Of a stretch of 41,398 bases of DNA, positions 32,311 to 40,772 are shown piece by piece. Position 1 is the stretch's first letter. Every line of letters starts with the position of its first letter. Under the pieces are notes generated by a model. That model was not told where the DNA came from. It searched no databases and saw only the letters and a program-made list of their open reading frames with translations. The position numbers and the translations under genes were made by a program. Location of the stretch: NCBI GenBank assembly GCA_944393255.1, contig CALXZP010000031.1:1-41398 (forward strand), written 5' to 3'. Origin of the DNA: an uncultured Clostridia bacterium (lineage in GTDB: Bacteria > Bacillota > Clostridia > UBA1381).

Positions 32311-32655
32311 TCAATTCTCCGTCCCCTTGTTTGCTTCCGTGATAAGCCGCAGGGCGTTAATAAGCATGTTTTCAACAATCGGCATATATCGTTCATCTAT
32401 ATTATTCAACAGCTCATCGATCTGCTCATGCTTGCCGCCGGAGGTCTTGCCGAGTATCACGTAATCGCACGACATACCGAGTGCTTCACACAGCTTTTTC
32501 AGCGTTGAAAACGACATACCCTTTTTGCCGCTTTCGATATTGGCAAGGAACTGCGGCGATATATCGACCATCTCCGCAAGTACCTCTCGAGTGTACTTCA
32601 AAAAATTGCGCCGTTCTTTTATGCGCTGTCCTATTTCTACATTTATATCCTTCAT
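32311..32655 (-). CDS. XRE-family regulator
   Basis: A 114-residue protein with helix-turn-helix REVLAEMVDISPQFLANIESG, followed by GMSFSTLKKLCEALGMSCDYVILG, a clear XRE domain. The C-terminal part is a short helical extension. AAAGGAAA precedes the ATG. It is divergent from the secreted CHAP-domain gene and may control it, or be left from a mobile element. Confidence 0.88.
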   Translation of the reverse strand: MKDINVEIGQRIKERRNFLKYTREVLAEMVDISPQFLANIESGKKGMSFSTLKKLCEALGMSCDYVILGKTSGGKHEQIDELLNNIDERYMPIVENMLINALRLITEANKGTEN

Positions 32656-32735
32656 GACTTTTGTTTCCTTTCAAGATAGTATCTGATAGATTTATTTTAT
32701 TATAATCTGTCAGGCGATAAAATAATCCATAAGGA

Positions 32736-32764
32736 TTGACTTTTATGATCTATTGGGATATAAT
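32736..32764 (+). promoter_or_regulatory. Probable promoter of the CHAP-domain protein gene
   Basis: TTGACT (32736-32741), 17 bases, TATAAT (32759-32764). The leader to the start codon is about 185 bases. Confidence 0.7.
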
Positions 32765-32956
32765 ATAGTTATATTATACTTGAATCACTTTTCAAAAAGT
32801 AGTGCACAAAAAAACTGCACATATTGCAAATTATTGAATAATATGGTATATATAGAAACATAGCCAATACAGCATCTGCGGAAAGGGATGGGAAATGAAT
32901 CATATAATCAAGGCACAACATGGGAAACGGGTTTTATAAAGAAAGGATCAAACGAG

Positions 32957-35896
32957 ATGAAAAAGTTATTAAGTTCATTCATTGCATTAGTTATGCTGTG
33001 TACATCATGTATTACGGTAATTTTACCAAATACTGCATATGCTATAGGAACCGCGGACGATATTGTATCAGTCGCAACAGGAGAAATTGGAACAAAAGAA
33101 ACGGGCACCAATACAGTAAAGTATTGGGACGAACTCGGCTACAGTTCCATGCAAGGACAGTCATGGTGCGCTGCATTTATAGTTTGGTGTGCAAGGCAGG
33201 CGGGGATAGGCAGCGATATTGTACCTACTTCTTTTAGCTGTTACGATGCCAGCAATTCAATGAAAAATTGGTTTTCAAACCGTGGGAGGTATTACGAAAG
33301 AGGAACGACTACGCCTCAAAAAGGAGATTTGGTCATTTTCAAATATTCGTCCGGAGATAAACATATAGGACTTGTAACAGGTGCTGATAGTAGCACTGTA
33401 TATACAATTGAAGGTAATACATCTAATATGGTTGCCTCCAGATCGTATTCGTTAAGCAACAGTACTATCCATGGCTATTGCCGTCCGGCTTATGCAAGTG
33501 CTGTACCGCCTACAAACGTACACTTAGACAAAAATCAAATATGGTATGACATACAAGACACAATAGAATTAACACCTTATTCAGACAATGCGACGGAATT
33601 TTATATGAGTGTGCGCAGACAAGAGTCGTGGGAAGAGGTTATATCAACGAGCTTAAATGGAACGTATTCTATTTCTGCGTCATCGTTGGGTTATGGTGAT
33701 TATTACGCATGGATAACAGCCAGTAATTCAGCTGGCAGTACAGATTCGCAGGGAATTACTTTCTCTATTGTTGGTGCTCCAAGTTATGGTGACGTATGGT
33801 CGGATAAAAAAATATTTACAACATCAGAAACGATATGGATTACAGTTTCATCCGTATGTGCAAAAGGGCATGTGATAGGAATTGATAAAGATAATGTAGG
33901 TCGAGTGATAACGGAAGAATGCGGTAATTCATATGGTATTCAAGCATCCGATTTAGGAGTAGGAACATACAGCGCGTATTTCAGTGTATATAATGGTTCA
34001 GGATCAGTGGATACAAAACGAATTTCATTTGAAATAGTCGAGCCAATTAACTATGGTGATGAGTTTTATGCGTATGTTATTAATGATTCATCCCAAAAGT
34101 ATATGACAAACAATAATGGACAAATTGTTATACAATCTTTAATACCCTCCGATAATCAAAAATGGCACTTTATGCGCAATAGTGATGGTAGCTATAAGAT
34201 ACAATCTGTAAAAGATGAAAAATATCTTGATGTCGAATTTGCATCGGATGCAGATGGAGCTAAAGTGCAAGTGTATGAAAACACAGAATCTACGGCACAA
34301 AAATGGTTTATATTGTCGGAAGATGGGCATCAATATCTTGCTTCTCAATGCAGTAATGGTCGATTAGATGTTGCTAACAACGAGACTAAAGATGGAACAA
34401 TCATTCAAATGTATTCCAACAAAAAAACATCGGCACAGCAATTCACAGTTTATAGGATTGATGACAAATGCCCGACATATGCAACACTTACGACAGAAAA
34501 AAATACCTATGATATTGGAGAAACGATAAATTTTACATCTAAATCAGATTATTCAACAGGTATATGGTTATCAGTTTTAAATCAAAATGGGACAGTTATA
34601 AACGGAATAAAGGTTACTTCAGAGTATAGTCACGTTTTTGAGGAACCCGGAGAATATACTGCATGGATTTCTGCAGCAAATAAAACGGGATCAGTAGACA
34701 GCCAAAGATTGTATTTTACTGTTGAGGATACTCAAGTACCAACTCCCGAAACCTACAGCGTAACCCTCAATACCAACAACGGCACCATCAACAGCGGCAA
34801 TATCACAAGCTACACCTACGGCAAAGGTGCAACACTACCCACGAACGTAACGAGAGACGGCTATACATTCCGTGGTTGGTATGATAATGCGTCCTTTACG
34901 GGCTCCGCAGTGACCTCAATATCATCGTCCGAAACAGGCAACAAAGTGTACTACGCTAAATGGGAGCAGAACGCACCTGCGGAATATACAATAACCTTTG
35001 TAAACTATGACGGCAGTGTCTTGCAGAGCGGCGATGTCACAGCGGGCACTATGCCTGTATACAGCGGCGTAACGCCTACAAGAGAAGCGGACAGCGGTTA
35101 CAGCTATACATTCAGCGGTTGGAGTCCGGCTCTGTCGGCGGCAAGCGGAAATAAGACATATACAGCGCAATTTACAAGAACAGCTCGTGTGTACAGTATA
35201 AGATATAATATGGACGATGGTGCCATAAACAGCGGTATTGTGACAAGTTACACCTACGGTATCGGTGCTGCTTTGCCGACCGATGTCAGCAAGCCGGGAT
35301 ACATATTTAACGGTTGGTATGCTGAACCTGATTTTAGCGGTTCGGCGGTTATGAGTATTGCCGCTGCAGAAAGCGGTTCTAAAGTGTTCTATGCGAAATG
35401 GACACAGGAAACCCCCTCGGAGTATCTGATTTCATTTGTAAATTATGATAACAGCGTATTGCAAAGCAGTTATGTACCTGTCGGAGAAATCCCCGCCTAT
35501 TACGGAGCTGAGCCGGAAAGAGAAGCGGACAGCGAGTATACATACACATTTGCAGGTTGGGAGCCCGAAATAGAAGAAGTGTCGGGAGTGGCAACTTATA
35601 CAGCTAAATATGACGCAGTGCCTATTGAATACTCGTACAGCATTAAATACGATGTCGATAAATCCTGTGCCATTGTCACTGTGGCTGAAACAGGAACATA
35701 CACTGTGATTTTTGCAGCATATGATGCAAACGGAACGTTGACAAGCATAGAAACAAAGAACATGACCTTTGACAGCAAAGGCATTCATTCAATTTACAGT
35801 GATACTTTCAAAGCAGCTGAAGCAAGTACTATAAAGGTAATGCTGTGGGATGATATGCGAAGTATGATACCCATATGTGATGCTGATACAGTATAA
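32957..35896 (+). CDS. Secreted CHAP-domain protein with Ig-like, ricin-type lectin and InlB repeats
   Basis: The start is ATG 32957, because AAAGGA lies 9 bases upstream and a signal peptide follows (MKKLLSSFIALVMLCTSC, cut near AYA). The 979-residue protein has a CHAP domain (C71 in SWCAAFIVWC, H136 in KHIGLVTG, E152/N154 in TIEGNTSN), which cleaves peptidoglycan. Next come two or three Ig-like segments, and a ricin-type lectin domain (QKWHFMRNSDGSYKIQS, QKWFILSEDG, about residues 365-505). Then come two InlB-type repeats (GYTFRGWYDNASFTGSA and GYIFNGWYAEPDFSGSA), each followed by a repeat ending YTFSGW or YTFAGW. The ending carries KVMLWDDMRSMIPICDADTV. Base content rises sharply near 34745, which suggests a mosaic gene. 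Confidence 0.85.
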   Translation: MKKLLSSFIALVMLCTSCITVILPNTAYAIGTADDIVSVATGEIGTKETGTNTVKYWDELGYSSMQGQSWCAAFIVWCARQAGIGSDIVPTSFSCYDASNSMKNWFSNRGRYYERGTTTPQKGDLVIFKYSSGDKHIGLVTGADSSTVYTIEGNTSNMVASRSYSLSNSTIHGYCRPAYASAVPPTNVHLDKNQIWYDIQDTIELTPYSDNATEFYMSVRRQESWEEVISTSLNGTYSISASSLGYGDYYAWITASNSAGSTDSQGITFSIVGAPSYGDVWSDKKIFTTSETIWITVSSVCAKGHVIGIDKDNVGRVITEECGNSYGIQASDLGVGTYSAYFSVYNGSGSVDTKRISFEIVEPINYGDEFYAYVINDSSQKYMTNNNGQIVIQSLIPSDNQKWHFMRNSDGSYKIQSVKDEKYLDVEFASDADGAKVQVYENTESTAQKWFILSEDGHQYLASQCSNGRLDVANNETKDGTIIQMYSNKKTSAQQFTVYRIDDKCPTYATLTTEKNTYDIGETINFTSKSDYSTGIWLSVLNQNGTVINGIKVTSEYSHVFEEPGEYTAWISAANKTGSVDSQRLYFTVEDTQVPTPETYSVTLNTNNGTINSGNITSYTYGKGATLPTNVTRDGYTFRGWYDNASFTGSAVTSISSSETGNKVYYAKWEQNAPAEYTITFVNYDGSVLQSGDVTAGTMPVYSGVTPTREADSGYSYTFSGWSPALSAASGNKTYTAQFTRTARVYSIRYNMDDGAINSGIVTSYTYGIGAALPTDVSKPGYIFNGWYAEPDFSGSAVMSIAAAESGSKVFYAKWTQETPSEYLISFVNYDNSVLQSSYVPVGEIPAYYGAEPEREADSEYTYTFAGWEPEIEEVSGVATYTAKYDAVPIEYSYSIKYDVDKSCAIVTVAETGTYTVIFAAYDANGTLTSIETKNMTFDSKGIHSIYSDTFKAAEASTIKVMLWDDMRSMIPICDADTV

Positions 35897-35907
35897 ATAT
35901 TTATTTC

Positions 35908-35936
35908 AGAGTGCCGATAACCAAAGTCGGCACTCT
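35908..35936 (+). terminator. Terminator after the CHAP-domain gene
   Basis: AGAGTGCCGA (35908-35917) pairs perfectly with TCGGCACTCT (35927-35936), followed by ATTATTTTA. The following 270 bases hold no supported gene. Confidence 0.8.
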
Positions 35937-36207
35937 ATTATTTTACCTTTCCGGCTACTGACGGTTATCCTTGCCAATAACAGCCATATCACATCCCATC
36001 CGTGTAATCCAAGCAGAGTCTCTATTGATACAGTTGCAACGACAACGAAGTAATTTTTAAAGCAAAAATGGCATCTCCGGAGGACGCATTACCAATAAGC
36101 AGTTAAAATGTTTACTTGACTATAACTATCTTGATAAAATAGTTAATCAATATGCGTGTTCACTAACATTTAACCCATTCAAAAACCGCAACGCAAGTGT
36201 ACAAATT

Positions 36208-36558
36208 TCAAGAGAAATGCTCCTCCACTATAGCGTTCAGCTGTGCAGCGATCTCTGAGAAGTCTCTATTCAGATCGAGTGTTTTTACGCTGATCTTGCT
36301 GCCGCTCATACGGTAGCTGTTGTTCGGTTGGATCGCCTCGTTTGTTGCGGCATAGAGAAGCATCCCGGATACTGTGTGTTGTTCGTCTCCAAATGACGCA
36401 TCCTTGTTTTTGACATAGGTGAAGATCTGATACAGGTTGTTCGAATGGAGCGTGTGGGCATCATATTTGGTCTGCATCATGTTCGTGTAGTATTTCGCAT
36501 CGATGATCAGTACAATCATGAATACTCGCCGCATTATATTGAAAATCAATAAAAACAT
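36208..36558 (-). pseudogene. C-terminal fragment of an McrC-type restriction protein
   Basis: The 116-residue frame contains LIIDAKYYTNMMQTKYDAHT, LYQIFTYVKNKD, VSGMLLYAATNEAIQPN and LDLNRDFSEIAAQLNAIVEE, which match the C-terminal third of McrC proteins. Full McrC has about 350 residues and carries its metal-binding acids around IDAKYY. The first ~17 residues here do not fit the family, and no McrB is nearby. It is a remnant of a McrBC-type system, which cuts methylated DNA. Confidence 0.75.
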
Positions 36559-36638
36559 CGCTATTGAATTTACAAATATCGGATAGAACCGAGCGTGATA
36601 GATACGAGAGTAGGTGAATGCCCGACACCCGGCATATA

Positions 36639-36674
36639 AAAGACGGCTTGAAACCTTAGTCTCAAACCGTCTTT
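36639..36674. terminator. Hairpin terminator between the McrC fragment and the esterase gene
   Basis: AAAGACGGCTTGA (36639-36651) pairs with TCAAACCGTCTTT (36662-36674) with one mismatch. A and T rich ends on both sides allow use in either direction; it probably ends the esterase gene. Confidence 0.65.
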
Positions 36675-36704
36675 AATGTGTGAATGTAATTTTACAAAGT
36701 TTAA

Positions 36705-39700
36705 TTACTCACAAACTACGGGCAGCATATCCTCCAAAGAATGCCAGTATGTAACCAGTGAGTTTTCACTGCGTACCATGGTCTGTGCCTCAGACACGGT
36801 CGTCGGAGTGATCGATAAGCCGACAAGATTACCGTTATCATCATATTCCGCTTCTATTTTGATGCAAGCCCTGTTCACACTCTCGGTCAGTATTCTCACA
36901 AGCTCCGATACGATCCCGGGAGTTGTACCGTAGCCGTTCAGCATCAGATTCCCGGCGAGTTGGGAACGTCCCGCATTGCCGTAATGGTTGTGGTCACCGA
37001 AGCAGTCGATGATTGCCTGTGCCGCCGCATCTTCATCGGCATAGCCGTTTGCCGCATAGTCCGCCACGTATTCGTTAAAGGCAATGTCAGCGTTAAGACC
37101 TATATCTATAAATCCGAGAATATCGGGGTCGTCTTTTCTTTCCTCGTAGATGACCCTGATACCCAAAGAATCATAGGCATCTTCACGGCAGCCGTGGAAG
37201 GTATGCGTTGTCTTATCATACACATACTCATATCCCGCCACACAGCCGTGCGGAGTATAGCTTGTAAGTATCACTTTAGCGCCCATCGCAAGACACGCGT
37301 CCACATAATAATCAAGCGGTGCCTTGAACTGCGTACCCGACAGTCCGCCGGGATTTGTTCCCATATTGCCGATGGTCACAATATCGCCCGGTCGTATGTT
37401 TATGAGAATATTATCAAGCCAGCCCTGTGTATAATACGTTTTCAGATTTCTTGAACCCTTGCCATTATTGTGATATACAGCCAGCGCGGTAAGTTCGGGA
37501 TAATTTTCTTGGTCACGCGCCAAATTATAGGCGTATGAACCGTTGTTGCCGATGGTTGAGTCGCCTACAGACCAAATATTCGGCTTTTCGGCGGCTGTTT
37601 TTTCAATCTTTTCTATGATGATATATGCCACCTTGGCACCCGTGAATTTTAAATCGAGCACATCGTCCACAACGGGGATTTCATATGTTTGTTCCGTTAT
37701 TTCCGTTGTTTTCACGGTATAGCCCGTATGTGTCGTTCCTGATGCATCAAGTGTTCTCTCATGACCCGACAACACATCGCTCACATATTCCGATACAAGG
37801 TCACCGCTGAACGCGACAGTTACCTTATATACCTTTCCCTTTGTCACCTTTGCTTTGAATGTGAAATCACCCGACAAATAATCTGCCGCTGCATCATCCA
37901 TACTCGGCGAACCTTCCGCGATTGCACTGCCTTCGATACCGTATCCTCTTTGTTCGGTATATAAGGTTTTCGGATTGACATCCGTATACCCATCCGCAAC
38001 GCTGTCCGTCTCACCGCTGCCGAAGTCGAATGACAAACCGTGAACAGTAACCGTGACGCTTCTTGACAATACCTTGCCGTCACTGCTTTCTCCCGTCGCT
38101 CTGACGGTAAATACACACGGCACCGCTTTTGATGTGACGCTTATAACGCCGCTTGCCGCATCGAACGCTATGCCTTCCGGCAGCGTATAGGCGTTGACGT
38201 TATTTCTGTCGTAGATTGCAAGCGTTACATTTCTGCCCAAATCAGCGCCCTCTCCGTTGATTACCGAGGCATTGTATTGAGCCGTTGTTACCGATTTTTC
38301 GTCAAGCGGTATGGCAATACTGCTCTGTGAGGAGCTGAATTTAATACTTTCAGCCGAATCGGTAATATTAAGCGTGATGGTTTTCGTATAGCCGCCGATA
38401 TTGACCTGCACGGTTGCTTCGCCTGCCACTGCATCCTCGCCGAGAGTAACGGTCGCTTTATGCGAGTCAAATTCATCGGGCGTTATGATAACGGACTGCA
38501 TATCTTCTTCCAGTACCGTCCATTCCGCCGCGCCCGTTATATCATAGCCTTCCGTGCTTTTTACCGAGGCATACAGCGTTGCTGTGTCTTTGTTGGGGAT
38601 TGACAGCGTTTCCAAAGATGCGCTGAGCGTGTATGTCGAAATATCCGCCGCGGGATAGTACGCCTTGTATGCGTCAAAATCTATAGTTCCCGTTACCTTG
38701 TTGGCATATCCTATAGAATAATATGTGGGTTCAGAGGGTTCTGTCCAAGCAACACTGCCCGTTTCCCCGATAAGCGTATTGTCTGTGTCATAGACATTGG
38801 CAAAACAGCTTTGTGTAGTTTTATCGACAGATAATACTATTTTATACCACCTGCCTTTCTCGGCAGTAACGTCCACATCGTTGTTTTTTATAGCCGTTCC
38901 GTTCAGACGTATTGTTGCGCCGTCGTATTCGAGAGTTACGGGCGTTGTGTAGCCGTCCTTATCTGTCCAATACGGCTGCTTGGAGGTAAGCGTAATACAT
39001 CCGTTGCCGTTGAAGCGTATGTTTTGTTCGAAGATGATCTGTTTTTGCGGCACATCGATTGAATTTGTAAACATATGCGATTTGCTTGAGGTAGGGCAGT
39101 ATATTCTGATAAACTTATTGCCGTCCTCCTGCATGATGACCGCATTGCCGCTGTCCGAACCGGACATTCCCCAGCCGCCGACTATAATATCGTTGCCGCC
39201 GTATGTGTCTTTTAACACGGCATAACCGACAAGACTGTCGGGGTACTCATCAAAATCTGACGGATAGCCCGCCTCCGGAAAGACGCGCTCGGCACCCATG
39301 CTTTTATCGCCCAAGGCGGCAACATACATAGACGCTTCAATCACACTGCCGTTATATGTGACCTCTGCTTTGAGCTTGCCGTAAAAATTAAAGTCACACT
39401 GTTTCAGCATAAATGACACATCCGTGGCACTTTTTGTATGCTCGGCAAATTCTCCGTAGCTGTCACAATATTTGTCGGTGTCGTTTACTGTTTTAAATCC
39501 GTCTATATCCCACTCGATATTAAAATCATCTATGCGCCTGTCGATGGTATCGGCAGTGATGACCGTTCCCGCTTCGCCTGTAAGAATGAGCGTGTATTTG
39601 TTTTCGGCGGCTGTATCGGGGCTGTCGCCGAATGTCATCAGGGAGTCGCCCTTTATTTGCGCGGATACGATAGGCTCAATATACGAAACGTCCTTTTCGT

Positions 39701-40643
39701 AAACAGCCGTGAACTTCACATCCGCCGTGACTTTGTATTCATTCAGAGAACTAAGCAAATTTTCGGTATCGTCATTTACCTGCCAACCTTTAAATGTATA
39801 GCCGTAATTCGTTGGGTCGGGAATATTTAAAGGGCTTGCATTTTGTTTTACCGCTTCTTTGCTGATAATGCCGTTTACGTCATAAGTAACGGTGTAATAC
39901 ACGTTTCCTGTGTCAATTTCGCTGTCGTATGCGCGGACTATGATGTTGTCAATGCCGAAAGTTGCCGTACTCTTTCTCGGCTCCACTATTAACAGCTTGC
40001 CGATTGCCGTTTCCGTGGTGCCCATAGGAACCTTGTTGTCAAAGTATACCGTTTCACCGTCAAGACTTGTCAAAGTGAGCGTTGTAGTATACTCGGCAAA
40101 GTCCATGACAGCTTTGGCGTGTGTCCAACCGGAATTGTTTGACCAGCCCGTTGTTGAATACGCCGTGCCGCTGCCGTCAAGACTGTTGATGATAAGATTA
40201 TCGCTGTTTCTCGGCTGTGTGAACGAGAAAATATAATTTCCGTCGTAATTGGCATTGCCCTTCGGGTTGCCGACAGTCGAATCCAACAGTACGAGCTGAC
40301 TTATATTTTCATTGCCCGTATTGGTCATATAAAAGTCAAATTCAATGACCGATTTATTGTCAGCTATGTTTTGCGTGTCAGTGCCGAAGGTGTAGTATGC
40401 GTTTCTCGTTCCGCTGCCGTTCGTGTTGGCAAATTTAAAATACTTGTTGATACTGCCGTTCGTATCCTGTGCTATTGCCATATCGCCCGCAGCAAACTCG
40501 GATGTCCATCCGGTTGTATCGGAAGCGGACTCAAAATCCATTGCAAAATACTCCTCCGCATTGACAGCGGTGACAAACGACATTTGCAGCAGCAGTGATA
40601 ATGCCGTTATAACTCCCAAAATCCTCTTAAATAGATTTCTCAT
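36705..40643 (-). CDS. Large secreted SGNH esterase, rhamnogalacturonan acetylesterase-like
   Basis: A 1312-residue protein with a signal peptide (MRNLFKRILGVITALSLLLQ, cut near VNAEE). AAGGAGGG lies before the ATG. An N-terminal jelly-roll-like domain follows (about 30-240), then an InlB-type repeat near 255-315 (YGYTFKGWQV), a second jelly-roll-like segment (about 465-690), Ig-like domains (about 695-905) and a galactose-binding-like domain from FDFGSGETDS. The C-terminal enzyme is an SGNH hydrolase: WSVGDSTIG with S1029, GNMGTNP near 1093, and DHNH with D1217 and H1220. The order is like rhamnogalacturonan acetylesterases (CE12). It probably deacetylates pectin outside the cell. The last residues, YWHSLEDMLPVVCE, resemble the ends of the two neighbouring secreted proteins. 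Confidence 0.85.
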   Translation of the reverse strand: MRNLFKRILGVITALSLLLQMSFVTAVNAEEYFAMDFESASDTTGWTSEFAAGDMAIAQDTNGSINKYFKFANTNGSGTRNAYYTFGTDTQNIADNKSVIEFDFYMTNTGNENISQLVLLDSTVGNPKGNANYDGNYIFSFTQPRNSDNLIINSLDGSGTAYSTTGWSNNSGWTHAKAVMDFAEYTTTLTLTSLDGETVYFDNKVPMGTTETAIGKLLIVEPRKSTATFGIDNIIVRAYDSEIDTGNVYYTVTYDVNGIISKEAVKQNASPLNIPDPTNYGYTFKGWQVNDDTENLLSSLNEYKVTADVKFTAVYEKDVSYIEPIVSAQIKGDSLMTFGDSPDTAAENKYTLILTGEAGTVITADTIDRRIDDFNIEWDIDGFKTVNDTDKYCDSYGEFAEHTKSATDVSFMLKQCDFNFYGKLKAEVTYNGSVIEASMYVAALGDKSMGAERVFPEAGYPSDFDEYPDSLVGYAVLKDTYGGNDIIVGGWGMSGSDSGNAVIMQEDGNKFIRIYCPTSSKSHMFTNSIDVPQKQIIFEQNIRFNGNGCITLTSKQPYWTDKDGYTTPVTLEYDGATIRLNGTAIKNNDVDVTAEKGRWYKIVLSVDKTTQSCFANVYDTDNTLIGETGSVAWTEPSEPTYYSIGYANKVTGTIDFDAYKAYYPAADISTYTLSASLETLSIPNKDTATLYASVKSTEGYDITGAAEWTVLEEDMQSVIITPDEFDSHKATVTLGEDAVAGEATVQVNIGGYTKTITLNITDSAESIKFSSSQSSIAIPLDEKSVTTAQYNASVINGEGADLGRNVTLAIYDRNNVNAYTLPEGIAFDAASGVISVTSKAVPCVFTVRATGESSDGKVLSRSVTVTVHGLSFDFGSGETDSVADGYTDVNPKTLYTEQRGYGIEGSAIAEGSPSMDDAAADYLSGDFTFKAKVTKGKVYKVTVAFSGDLVSEYVSDVLSGHERTLDASGTTHTGYTVKTTEITEQTYEIPVVDDVLDLKFTGAKVAYIIIEKIEKTAAEKPNIWSVGDSTIGNNGSYAYNLARDQENYPELTALAVYHNNGKGSRNLKTYYTQGWLDNILINIRPGDIVTIGNMGTNPGGLSGTQFKAPLDYYVDACLAMGAKVILTSYTPHGCVAGYEYVYDKTTHTFHGCREDAYDSLGIRVIYEERKDDPDILGFIDIGLNADIAFNEYVADYAANGYADEDAAAQAIIDCFGDHNHYGNAGRSQLAGNLMLNGYGTTPGIVSELVRILTESVNRACIKIEAEYDDNGNLVGLSITPTTVSEAQTMVRSENSLVTYWHSLEDMLPVVCE

Positions 40644-40718
40644 CGTTTTCCCTCCTTAATCTTTATTGTTCTTGAGTTTCTCACCGTCGGCACACTTTCC
40701 ACAGCATTGTTTCGCCTA

Positions 40719-40750
40719 AGCTGTCAAGGGTGACGGCTCTTTTTCTTTCT
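40719..40750 (+). other. Inverted repeat with T-rich flank between secreted-protein genes
   Basis: AGCTGTCA pairs with TGACGGCT around AGGG, followed on the plus strand by CTTTTTCTTT. Both neighbouring genes run on the minus strand, so a terminator role is uncertain. Confidence 0.35.
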
Positions 40751-40772
40751 TTTGCGTTTTTTCATTCTTACT

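Noticed and set aside
36060..36207. Short plus-strand open stretch reading like GGRITNKQLKCLLDYNYLDK
   Set aside because: No start site, no family I recognise, and it overlaps the end of the McrC fragment. It may be a remnant, but I cannot support it.
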